Shown in pieces: positions 1 to 8,026 of a stretch of 19,271 bases of DNA. The notes under the pieces were generated by a model that worked only from the letters and a program-made list of their open reading frames with translations, searched no databases and was not told where the DNA came from. Source of the DNA: Bacteroidales bacterium. GTDB lineage: Bacteria > Bacteroidota > Bacteroidia > Bacteroidales > CAIWKO01. The stretch lies in contig JALOBU010000039.1 of NCBI GenBank assembly GCA_023228145.1, forward strand, positions 1-19,271, read 5' to 3'. Within the stretch, counting starts at the first letter, position 1; every line of letters starts with the position of its first letter. The translations under genes were made by a program, and so were the position numbers.

Positions 1-200
1 TCCGGTAATTTGTTTCCCGGAAAATCAACACTGTACTTGCCTGCGCTCTGGGTTTGATTTATAAAATCAGTTACCAGTTCACCTAACACATTGTAAACTT
101 TCAGGCTCACTCCTCCGCTTTCAGGCAAAGTGTAACTGATAGTTATCTTATCACTGAATGGATTTGGATATGCAGTAAAATCAAGCTCTGCAACACTTTG
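1..200 (-). other. T9SS type A C-terminal sorting domain (partial)
   Basis: The last visible 65 residues of the giant protein carry the hallmark pattern of a T9SS C-terminal domain: an AYPNPFSDKITISY strand, a LPESGGVSLKVYNVLGELV block, then a Q-x-x-x-G-KYSVDF block. The final strand, typically G-x-Y-x-x-(R/K), lies just outside the window. In the known system this domain is recognised by the outer-membrane translocon and removed when the protein is attached or released at the surface. Confidence 0.9.
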
Positions 201-3200
201 AACCCCCTGCACATATATCTTCGGTATCAGCAGATATACTCCCTCAGGTTCACGTCCATACTGGTCGGCTATGACACCTGTGCCCTGCAAATTCAGACCG
301 ATTTCTCCTGATTGTTGAGACTTTCTTGGTTTGAAAATTAATGTCAGTATCTCATCATTTTCTATTACATCATAGTGATTAGTTGTGGCATACACAACAC
401 GTATCACTCCTTCGCTTTCCGTTACCAGCAAATCCTTGTCATTGGCAATAATTTCATCTAAACTCGGATTCAGCGTTATGGATTCATTGTCTTTACCTGC
501 CTTCGGCATACCGGCCGTTACCAATTCGTACTCATCGTTGGAATATGTCAGTTCCAAACCCAATGCCGAAAACTCATTCACCTTGCCGCTTATTCGTAGC
601 GGCACTTCTATCAGCTCCTTGTTTACCGTCACCATCGCATCCTCTGATGTCATTACAATATTTTCAATCGGCAGACTCTTAGACAAGCCCCATGTATTGG
701 CAGAATCCTTGTATTTACTGCTTGATGCATTATAATCTCCGTAAGCTATCACCGGCAAATTCACACTCAGATTGGCATTCGATACCGTTATCAAACTATC
801 GAGATTTACCCAGTTCCCTTTTGGAAAGTTTTTAGCCGGATTATATGGATCGGCAACCTTTGCTTTCAATCGGGCAATATCAATGGCATTGGTAAAACCA
901 TTGTTATCAACATTGGCAGCCCTCTTGTGTATCGTCATAAAGCTTCTTGACGGATCTATCGCAGGAGTGGATGACACATAATACTTAACCAATGCAATAT
1001 CCACTGCATTCACTTCATTCACCCACATCATGGTATCCACGGTGTATTTATCATAAGACAATATATAATTACCATTCGATACATTGTTGAACGAATATGT
1101 TCCCCATATATCTGTTGTATCCCGGGCCAACTCTGTACCTGTCTGGTTCTTTAATATCACTATCACTTTATTAATATTATAAATCAGTGGATTAAAGGTC
1201 GGAGGTGTAGGCGCCGGATTACCTGCCAATGCCTTATAGGCATACATCGTCTTGCCGCTAACCATATAACCACTACCGGCAACTGTCACAACAACATCAT
1301 CCGTGCGTACGCAACCATCGTTGTTAACAGACAGGGTGTAAACAGTTGTATAAGTCGGTGTGGCATACGGTTGTTGAGATGATGGATTGTCAAGGCCTGC
1401 CTGTGGGGTCCATGTTATGGTGCCCGGGCCGTTTAATGGGGAACCCAGAAGTACTGGAGTTCCCGAATAGGTCGCATCGTTGCCGGCATTGGCTTCCGGC
1501 ACAGGAGATATTACCATGGTGATGACATTGGAATTGGCAGGATTATTCACAACACATGCTTCATTGGAATTCAGCACACAGCTTACAGTGTTCCCGTCAC
1601 CCAGATTATTAGCGGAATAAGTACTGTTGGTAGCGCCAGTCTGCAATGTGCCGTTGACATACCACTGATACGCCGGTGTAGTGCCTCCGTCTTCTATACT
1701 CGTATAAAACGTAACAAGAGAATTGGTACAGGCAGGATTGCTTGGTGTACTGATAGTTATTTCTGCTGTTAAACTCGGCTTCACAATCATATTTATGGTA
1801 TTGGATGACACCGGGCTTCCCGTAACACAAGGTTTATTAGATGTCAGCTTGCAACTTATCATATTGCCCATGGCAAGTGTCGAACTCGAAAAAGTAGAAC
1901 TATTGCTCCCTACAGGGTTGCCGTCAATAAACCATTCGTACAAAGGAGAAGTACCGCCGTTAGTGCCGTTTGCCGTAAATGTTACCAGCGTCCCTTCGCA
2001 AATCAACGTGCCAGGACTTACCGAAATGTTGACACTTGCTGATGTCGTTTCATAAACATAGACACTTTGCTGAGCTGATACAGGATTACCACAAGCGCCT
2101 GTGATGGTGTAAATGATATCACAACTCCCTCCAGCTATCGGTGTTACGACTCCAAAAGCATCGACTGTTGCAATCGTTATGTTGTTGCTAGACCAGCTAC
2201 CTGTGCCACCTCCTAAAATAACAGAATTTGCAGTAAATGTTTCTGGTGAACCGATACACAATGGCGTTGGACCTGTTACTGAACCTATGCTCGCACCCTG
2301 ATTAACAACAACAGTATGTGTCACCATAATGGTTGGACCTTCACAACCATTGGCTGTTACTTGTATTACAACTGTACCATAAAAGCCATCTGCCCAGGTC
2401 ATAACCCCTGAAGAATTAATACTTCCAGCATCAGGGTTGCTTATCGTCCAGTTAAATCCAGTATTATTTGTTGCCGTTGTTGAATAGGTTGTCGTGGTCG
2501 TTCCGTTTGTCAGCTGGCACGTTGGCTCGGTACCTGCCGAAATAGTTATCGGCGTGGGTGTCCAAACGGCAGATAATACAACTATGGTGAAGGTTGGTGT
2601 AGTTACTGATCCGCAACTTGTGGATGTTACTACACAGTAAAGATCAGTATTGACAGTTATCGGACCCGGATTATAAGTACTGGAAGTAACCCCAATAGAA
2701 GCTCCATTCCGATACCACAAATAAGTATAGGTTCCTGAACCACCTCCTCCGGAAGCAACCACTGTTAAAGCCCCGGGGCTGGTTTTTATACATATAGAAT
2801 CATTGCCTGTTATATATGCCGATAATGCTGGAATAACATTAATATCCATGGTTGTTGATGAAGCACACTGTCCTCCGTTTGGAGTAAAAGTATATGGAGT
2901 AATTCCTGTCAGAGTTGTACTAATTGTTGCAGGGTTCCATGTACCTGTTACTCCATTAGAAGAATTTGCGGGTAATGTAGCAGGAGTTTCACCTTCACAA
3001 TAAGGGCCGAGTTGAGTAAATGCGGGTGCTATATTGCCTGGATTTACGGTTATACTCATTGTTGTAATTATAGCACACTGGTTAGGGCCTGCTGTAAAAG
3101 TATAAATAGCAGTACCCTGATTTTCAGTTGAAATTGAATCCGGGCTCCATGTTCCGGTGATGCCATTGGTAGAGGAGGCAGGAAGTATATCTGCAATTTC

Positions 3201-5654
3201 TCCAACACAATAAGGTCCCATTTGTGTAAAAGTGGGTGTTGAATTGGCTAAAACAGTAAGTGTGTAAGTTGCTGTAGCGGGAGCACATGGAGGATTATAT
3301 ACAGTCAGCGTTAATGTAACAGTATGGCCTGCATCCGCTGGTGAAGCTGTATAAGTAGGAGAAAGCTGATTAGCATTTGTTAACGAGCCTGCTCCATTGT
3401 GAGTCCATGAAACAGATGAATAGTTTGTTGCTGTTGAGCCACTAATCCATGCAGTGCCATTCTCACAGATGGTTTGGCTGCCTCCTGAAGTTGCTGTTGG
3501 TTGACCTTTTATAATAATTGTATAAGTTGCTGTAGCTGGTGAACAAGGTGGATTGGATGCAGTCATGGTCAATGTAACCGTGTTACCTGCATCACCGGGT
3601 GCCGCCGTGTACGTGGGAGTCAGAGTGTTGCCTCCTGCTGTTATTGATCCGGCTCCATTTTCCGTCCATGAAATAGAGGAATAGTTTGTAGCGCTTGCTC
3701 CGCTTACTGTAGCAGTTCCATTTTGGCAAATTGTCTGACTCCCCCCTGCTGTCGCCGTAGGTGTAGCTTTTACGTAAATTGTATATGTTGCACTAGCTGG
3801 TGTGCAAGGCGGATTGGATGCTGTTAAGGTTAATGTTACGGTATTGCCTGCGTCTCCGGCCGCTGCTGTATATGTTGGTGTAAGTGTATTACCACCTGAT
3901 GTAATAGAACCAGCGCCGTTTTCTGTCCATGAAATAGAAGAATAATTAGTCGCACTAGCCCCGCTAACTGTAGCTGTTCCGTTTTGGCAAATTGTCTGGC
4001 TGCCTCCTGCTGTCGCAGTAGTAGCAGCATTTACGGTAATAGTAAGGGTTGCACATCCCGACGAACATGCAGAATTTACCGACATCACATAGTATGTTGT
4101 AGTTGTTGTAAGAATGGGGGTAGTATATGAATTTCCGGTAGTCACCAGTGTGCCACCGCAGGAACCGGTATACCAGTATATTGTTGACCCTGGCACCGAA
4201 GCAGACAGTGTAGAAGAACCGTTTGTTCCGCATATTGCAGAAGGAGAAGCTGTTGGGGTAGGGACAGTTGATTCAAGTATTGTCACTGTAACACTTCCCT
4301 GTGTGCCCCATCCGCAACCGTTGTATGGCCTGAAATAATATGTGCCGGATGATGTAACAGTATAGGTATTGGTTGGAGTGGAGGTGGAAGTGCCATTGCT
4401 TGTAGTTCCCTGCCAATATATAGTTGCATTGGCACCTCCGCTGGCGGTCAGTGTTTTACTGCCGCAATAAGTTCCCGCACCGCTAACAGTAACTGCTCCG
4501 GGTGCCGGATCCACAGTAACAGTAACACTGGTACAACCTGAAGTACATCCTGTAGCAACATCCCAGGACATAGTGTAATAGGTGGTAGTAGATGAGGGTG
4601 AAACAGTTATTGTGTTGCTGCCTGATGAAATAAAAGTTCCTCCACAGGATCCTGAATACCAGTATATTGTCGAACCGGAGGGCACAGACGCAGACAAAGT
4701 TGTTGAATTTCCCTGGCAGATCGAAGAAGGAGAAGCTACAGGAGAAGATGGACTGGATGGTGGGGTAAGTTGCCCTGTTTCAGTTACAACCCATGTTGTT
4801 ACAGTACCTCCATCACAACATTGCCATGGTGGGCAGGAGCACTCATCGTAATCATCACAATAATGAACACAACACGGATCAGAAACATAGCCCGAAGGAC
4901 AAGCTGATGCCCCTGGAACGTTATTACAACACCATGCAAATGCGTCACCGCTGCAATCAGTTGCCACCGGACCCGTCGCTTCATAAAGCGTTTCGACCCA
5001 ATAACAGCATCCCGATCCATAATGAGTATGAACCTGACTTGACACGATATAACCGGCAGGAGGCGATGAAACAGGTGGACATGCTATTTTAGCATTTCCT
5101 TTTAGTATATTGCTTTCAGGTGAATTCTCAGCAGTTTTTGAAATCGTCTTATCAGTTTTTTGTTCTGAAGCATGTGTGAAAATTATTTGGGAGGTATAAA
5201 TATGTCCGGAATAACTTATCATCTTCACCCGATACCATTTTGGGTCAACACTTAAATTTCTGCTTCGAAAGACATCATTAAAAATATATCTGGTAATGCC
5301 ATGCTCTGAAGACATCAAAATATTGTTATGATAGTTTATTTCCCTGGGATAATCCAGAAAGTGGATGTCCAGTAGATCAGAAATTATTGCTTCTGAACGT
5401 TTTATAAAACAAATTCCATCGTCGCTGGACTCAAGAATAACTTTTTTAATATTTCCTTCTTCATAATTCTCCCAGACAATATGAACTATAGAATCACGTA
5501 AAATACCTAAAGTGAAAAATACAGATACATCGCCTGATGATAGCTCCGCATGTGGTTTCTGAACATGAGTTTCAATGGAACTCTGTGCAAAACTGAATGC
5601 CTGGATTACTAACAAACCGACAAGAATAGCGAGAAATTTTTTGAAATTTTTCAT
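1..5654 (-). CDS. Giant T9SS-secreted multidomain surface protein (C-terminus cut by window edge)
   Basis: The frame opens at ATG 5654-5652 and stays open to position 3, giving 1,884 visible residues with no stop. It begins with a typical signal peptide (MKNFKKFLAILVGLL, probable cleavage after SFA at about residue 23). A non-repetitive domain follows (25-190), then a Cys-rich module (192-280) and two Ig-like units sharing a YWY(S/T)GSCGGT motif (about 320-540). Three 87-residue repeats (546-805), two 70-residue modules, further Ig-like units, a carboxypeptidase-regulatory-like domain (about 1460-1540), a dockerin-like segment (about 1540-1600), a cohesin-like domain (about 1670-1812) and a T9SS type A sorting domain (from about 1820) complete it. 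Only a few residues seem to be missing at the C-terminus. Known T9SS cargo crosses the outer membrane and is anchored or released at the cell surface. A role as adhesin or matrix protein is inferred; no catalytic domain is visible. It diverges from the glycan operon that starts at 5913. Confidence 0.93.
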   Translation of the reverse strand, partial: MKNFKKFLAILVGLLVIQAFSFAQSSIETHVQKPHAELSSGDVSVFFTLGILRDSIVHIVWENYEEGNIKKVILESSDDGICFIKRSEAIISDLLDIHFLDYPREINYHNNILMSSEHGITRYIFNDVFRSRNLSVDPKWYRVKMISYSGHIYTSQIIFTHASEQKTDKTISKTAENSPESNILKGNAKIACPPVSSPPAGYIVSSQVHTHYGSGCCYWVETLYEATGPVATDCSGDAFAWCCNNVPGASACPSGYVSDPCCVHYCDDYDECSCPPWQCCDGGTVTTWVVTETGQLTPPSSPSSPVASPSSICQGNSTTLSASVPSGSTIYWYSGSCGGTFISSGSNTITVSPSSTTTYYTMSWDVATGCTSGCTSVTVTVDPAPGAVTVSGAGTYCGSKTLTASGGANATIYWQGTTSNGTSTSTPTNTYTVTSSGTYYFRPYNGCGWGTQGSVTVTILESTVPTPTASPSAICGTNGSSTLSASVPGSTIYWYTGSCGGTLVTTGNSYTTPILTTTTTYYVMSVNSACSSGCATLTITVNAATTATAGGSQTICQNGTATVSGASATNYSSISWTENGAGSITSGGNTLTPTYTAAAGDAGNTVTLTLTASNPPCTPASATYTIYVKATPTATAGGSQTICQNGTATVSGASATNYSSISWTENGAGSITAGGNTLTPTYTAAPGDAGNTVTLTMTASNPPCSPATATYTIIIKGQPTATSGGSQTICENGTAWISGSTATNYSSVSWTHNGAGSLTNANQLSPTYTASPADAGHTVTLTLTVYNPPCAPATATYTLTVLANSTPTFTQMGPYCVGEIADILPASSTNGITGTWSPDSISTENQGTAIYTFTAGPNQCAIITTMSITVNPGNIAPAFTQLGPYCEGETPATLPANSSNGVTGTWNPATISTTLTGITPYTFTPNGGQCASSTTMDINVIPALSAYITGNDSICIKTSPGALTVVASGGGGSGTYTYLWYRNGASIGVTSSTYNPGPITVNTDLYCVVTSTSCGSVTTPTFTIVVLSAVWTPTPITISAGTEPTCQLTNGTTTTTYSTTATNNTGFNWTISNPDAGSINSSGVMTWADGFYGTVVIQVTANGCEGPTIMVTHTVVVNQGASIGSVTGPTPLCIGSPETFTANSVILGGGTGSWSSNNITIATVDAFGVVTPIAGGSCDIIYTITGACGNPVSAQQSVYVYETTSASVNISVSPGTLICEGTLVTFTANGTNGGTSPLYEWFIDGNPVGSNSSTFSSSTLAMGNMISCKLTSNKPCVTGSPVSSNTINMIVKPSLTAEITISTPSNPACTNSLVTFYTSIEDGGTTPAYQWYVNGTLQTGATNSTYSANNLGDGNTVSCVLNSNEACVVNNPANSNVITMVISPVPEANAGNDATYSGTPVLLGSPLNGPGTITWTPQAGLDNPSSQQPYATPTYTTVYTLSVNNDGCVRTDDVVVTVAGSGYMVSGKTMYAYKALAGNPAPTPPTFNPLIYNINKVIVILKNQTGTELARDTTDIWGTYSFNNVSNGNYILSYDKYTVDTMMWVNEVNAVDIALVKYYVSSTPAIDPSRSFMTIHKRAANVDNNGFTNAIDIARLKAKVADPYNPAKNFPKGNWVNLDSLITVSNANLSVNLPVIAYGDYNASSSKYKDSANTWGLSKSLPIENIVMTSEDAMVTVNKELIEVPLRISGKVNEFSALGLELTYSNDEYELVTAGMPKAGKDNESITLNPSLDEIIANDKDLLVTESEGVIRVVYATTNHYDVIENDEILTLIFKPRKSQQSGEIGLNLQGTGVIADQYGREPEGVYLLIPKIYVQGVQSVAELDFTAYPNPFSDKITISYTLPESGGVSLKVYNVLGELVTDFINQTQSAGKYSVDFPGNKLP
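1500..2040 (-). repeat. Two tandem 90-residue Ig-like modules
   Basis: Two units with a 270-bp period share the pattern C-x4-VTF-x7-GGT(S/T)P-x-Y-(E/Q)W(F/Y)(I/V)(D/N)G, then G(N/D)x(I/V)SC and a further Cys. The Cys and Trp placing resembles Ig folds often found next to T9SS sorting domains. Boundaries are approximate. Confidence 0.7.
2821..3240 (-). repeat. Two tandem 70-residue modules
   Basis: Two units with a 210-bp period share FTQ(M/L)GPYC(V/E)GE, LPA(S/N)S(T/S)NG(I/V)TGTW and a later YTFT. They follow the 87-residue repeats without a linker. The boundaries are approximate. They are probably another Ig-like beta-sandwich type in the stalk of the surface protein. Confidence 0.75.
3240..4019 (-). 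repeat. Three tandem 87-residue PKD/Ig-like repeats
   Basis: Units start at about 4019, 3758 and 3497 (period 261 bp, residues 546, 633 and 720). Each begins TATAGGSQTIC or a close variant (TATSGGSQTIC in unit 3) and includes NYSS(I/V)SWT, DAG(N/H)TVTLT and NPPC(T/S/A)PA(S/T)ATYT. Units 1 and 2 are nearly identical in protein; unit 3 is more diverged and one codon shorter within the SLTNANQLSP stretch. Each unit has two conserved Cys (TIC and PPC) that could form an intradomain disulphide. The length and pattern fit beta-sandwich modules common in T9SS cargo. Confidence 0.88.
4815..5081 (-). other. Cysteine-rich module in the giant secreted protein
   Basis: Residues 192-280 contain 14 cysteines in 89 residues, including four adjacent pairs (GCCYW, WCCNN, PCCVH, QCCDG). 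The stretch is also rich in aromatic residues, Gly and Pro, and sits between the N-terminal domain and the first Ig-like unit. An even number of cysteines in an exported protein fits disulphide cross-linking. I do not recognise the family. Confidence 0.75.
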
Positions 5655-5725
5655 GATGATAAATTATTACAACTTATTTTTTAAAAGTATGATATTATTA
5701 AATCTAAAACAAAATGTTTTTTTAG

Positions 5726-5741
5726 CAAAACTACAAATTTA
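5726..5741 (-). promoter_or_regulatory. Candidate -7 elements for the giant surface-protein gene
   Basis: Read on the minus strand, 5741-5734 is TAAATTTG and 5733-5726 is TAGTTTTG. Both match the Bacteroidota -7 consensus TAnnTTTG and lie about 70-85 bp upstream of the ATG at 5654. I found no TTG at the expected -33 distance for either, and such motifs arise easily in sequence this AT-rich. Confidence 0.25.
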
Positions 5742-5822
5742 TTTTTGTAAAAAAAATTATTTTAATACTTTTTATTACTAATGAAATATTAATACCAACC
5801 AGGAATATTATTCAAAGATATT

Positions 5823-5851
5823 TTGGATATATTTGTAAATTATTAATTTTG
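5823..5851 (+). promoter_or_regulatory. Candidate promoter of the plus-strand glycan operon
   Basis: TTG at 5823-5825, an 18-base spacer, and TAATTTTG at 5844-5851 match the Bacteroidota pattern TTG-N(about 19)-TAnnTTTG. A second -7-like octamer, TATATTTG, lies at 5828-5835. Transcription would start near 5858 and leave a leader of about 55 bases before the GTG start at 5913. No operator or riboswitch-like structure was seen in the gap. Confidence 0.42.
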
Positions 5852-5912
5852 AATAAACCCGATAAGTTTTTTAAAAATGATTCAAAAAAAATTTTGATAT
5901 ATAAATTATTCT

Positions 5913-7916
5913 GTGAAAAAGTTACCTGATAAAAAAAATCAGCATAAAAACTTACAGCCTAATTTTCCAGAAGCTCTAAAAAACAAATATGCTGAATTTG
6001 TTGGCGTGGCCATCATTTTATTACTTGGAGTAATAATTTATAGTAATTCCTTTAATTGTTCCTTTCATTTTGATGATTTGGTCAATATAGTGAATAATAA
6101 AGCTATACAGAACTTATCGGACGTAAAAACATGGTGGAATTATAGTCCCAACCGCCCTGTAAGTATGTTCACATTTGCACTCAATTATCATTTCAGCCAG
6201 CTTGAGGTACATTCATACCATTATGTCAATTTATTTATTCATCTTATAAATGCCTGTCTGGTCTGGTTGCTGACGTTGCTGATATTTTCTTCACCTGTAA
6301 TGAAAGATCAACCCATCAGCAAGCATAGAAAATCAATTGCTTTTTTCACATCTTTGTTGTTCGTTTCGCATCCTCTGGCCACTCAATCTGTTACATACAT
6401 TATTCAACGAATGACTTCGTTGGCTGCCATGTTTTATCTTTTGTCATTGGTGCTTTATATGAAAGCCCGAATGGAATCTAATGTAAAAAAAACAAGATAT
6501 TTTTATTTCGCAGGATCATTAATTTCTGCTATTCTTGCTGTATTAACGAAAGAAAATGCATACACACTTCCACTGGCAATCCTCCTCCTTGAAGTATTTT
6601 TTCTTCAAACACGAAAATTATCATCAATCTGTAAAGACCGCAGGGTAATCCTGACACTGATAGGTTTTATTATTTTTTTTACCGTAGTTCTTATAAAATT
6701 TTCATTTAGTGTTTTTCAACCGGTACCTTCAGGTAATGGCAATAACGAAACAATAACTTCATCTGACTATCTGCTGACTCAGTTCAGTGTTATCGTCAAG
6801 TATGTTCAACTTATAATTTTACCGATCAATCAGAATCTCGATTACAATTATCCTGTTTCGCATCATTTTTTCGAAATAAAAACTCTTTTGAATTTCCTGA
6901 TTCTGTTATCAATGCTCACCTTAGCAATATTGATTTTTAAACGCAATAGAATTATTTCCTTTGGAATATTTTGGTTCTTTTTGACTTTATCTGTCGAATC
7001 AAGTATAATTCCTATTAATGATGTGATCTATGAACACAGGACATATATTCCTTTGCTTGGTTTCTTTTTGATACTTAGTTCGGGTTTATTCATGTTATTT
7101 GGAAGAAAAAACAAATATTTTGCTGTTTCCATATTGCTCATCATTATTGGAATAAATTCATTTTTGGCCTACAGCAGAAACAAAGTATGGAAAGATGATA
7201 TAACTCTATGGACTGATGTAATTTCAAAGTCTCCAAAAAAAGCCAGGCCGTTTTTTGGCCGTGCTAATGCATTTGCCGATCAGGGACAATATGATAAGGC
7301 TATCGCTGATTATAACAAAGCAATCAGATTTGATTCAATGAATGCAATAGCTTATGTTAACCGTGGGTTGGCATATTGGAAAACAGGACTTACGCATAAA
7401 GCCTTTGAAGATTATTCCAAAGCGATTGAAATTAAACCGGAGTATTTCGAAATAGCGTATTATAACCGTGGCATTGCTTACGGCACTTTTGGTCAGTGGG
7501 AGAAGGCGATAGATGATTATTCTGTTGCAATTAAAATTAATCCTGCTTACGACATGGCATATTCTAACCGAGGTGTTGCTTTTGCAAATCTTGGGCAATG
7601 GGAAAAGGCTGTTACCGATTACACCATAGCAATAGACATAAACCCGGATTATATCACGGCCTATTTTAATCGTGGTGTAGCTTATCAAAATTCCGGGCAA
7701 TGGGCAAAAGCGATAAACGATTATTCAAAAGTAATAGAATTCGATCCGAATTATGAGCCCGCTTATTATAATCGTGGTTTGGCATATGAGAATTTAGAAC
7801 AATGGGCTGAAGCTTTAAATGATTTTTCAAGGTGCCTTGAATTAAACCCGAATAATGAAAATGCTCTTTATATGAGGGATTTGGTTTATAAAAAATCAAT
7901 AATCAGCGTAAAATAA
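5913..7916 (+). CDS. TMTC-like GT-C membrane glycosyltransferase with TPR repeats
   Basis: The 667-residue product starts at GTG 5913, the first start codon after the in-frame TGA at 5895. Residues 30-430 form a multi-spanning membrane domain with GT-C features: an acidic pair in the first outer loop (FHFDD, D54-D55), RPVSMFTFALNYHF, a HPLATQSVTYIIQR segment and LTKENAYTLP (211-220). These motifs characterise TMTC-like proteins, whose eukaryotic members transfer mannose from dolichyl-phosphate-mannose to secreted proteins. From about residue 443 there are six TPR units of 34-35 residues, each with an (N/G)R(G/A)-x-A(Y/F) core, plus a partial helix. By analogy the TPRs face the periplasm and could bind acceptor proteins. 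It heads the plus-strand operon, 110 bp before a DPM1-like gene that could make its lipid-linked donor. Donor, acceptor and activity are inferred. Confidence 0.82.
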   Translation: MKKLPDKKNQHKNLQPNFPEALKNKYAEFVGVAIILLLGVIIYSNSFNCSFHFDDLVNIVNNKAIQNLSDVKTWWNYSPNRPVSMFTFALNYHFSQLEVHSYHYVNLFIHLINACLVWLLTLLIFSSPVMKDQPISKHRKSIAFFTSLLFVSHPLATQSVTYIIQRMTSLAAMFYLLSLVLYMKARMESNVKKTRYFYFAGSLISAILAVLTKENAYTLPLAILLLEVFFLQTRKLSSICKDRRVILTLIGFIIFFTVVLIKFSFSVFQPVPSGNGNNETITSSDYLLTQFSVIVKYVQLIILPINQNLDYNYPVSHHFFEIKTLLNFLILLSMLTLAILIFKRNRIISFGIFWFFLTLSVESSIIPINDVIYEHRTYIPLLGFFLILSSGLFMLFGRKNKYFAVSILLIIIGINSFLAYSRNKVWKDDITLWTDVISKSPKKARPFFGRANAFADQGQYDKAIADYNKAIRFDSMNAIAYVNRGLAYWKTGLTHKAFEDYSKAIEIKPEYFEIAYYNRGIAYGTFGQWEKAIDDYSVAIKINPAYDMAYSNRGVAFANLGQWEKAVTDYTIAIDINPDYITAYFNRGVAYQNSGQWAKAINDYSKVIEFDPNYEPAYYNRGLAYENLEQWAEALNDFSRCLELNPNNENALYMRDLVYKKSIISVK

Positions 7917-7987
7917 TATTTCATGAAAACGATAATTATCATTCCAAAATATGATTTCGTAATTAAAAAATTATTTAAGAATTAAAT

Positions 7988-7995
7988 TATCTTTG
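7988..7995 (+). promoter_or_regulatory. Possible internal -7 element
   Basis: TATCTTTG matches the Bacteroidota -7 consensus TAnnTTTG and lies about 32 bases before the start of the next gene, in the 110-bp gap at 7917-8026. There is no convincing -33 TTG, so it may only be a chance match. The gap also contains a 10-bp palindrome at 7931-7940 but no U-rich terminator. Confidence 0.25.
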
Positions 7996-8026
7996 TCTGT
8001 TATTAAAAGAATAAAAATGATACTTT

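Noticed and set aside
3240..4019. Regular 261-bp repeats considered as a CRISPR array or non-coding satellite
   Set aside because: The units are protein-coding with period 87 codons and differ mainly at synonymous sites; there are no short identical repeats with spacers.
385..5092. Several plus-strand frames of 60-116 codons opposite the giant protein
   Set aside because: All are antisense to a continuous 1,884-codon frame with clear domains and have no family signature.
7931..7940. Palindrome GATAATTATC downstream of the TPR gene
   Set aside because: Only 10 bp, AT-only apart from its ends, and lacking a loop or T-run; it can arise by chance in this AT-rich gap.
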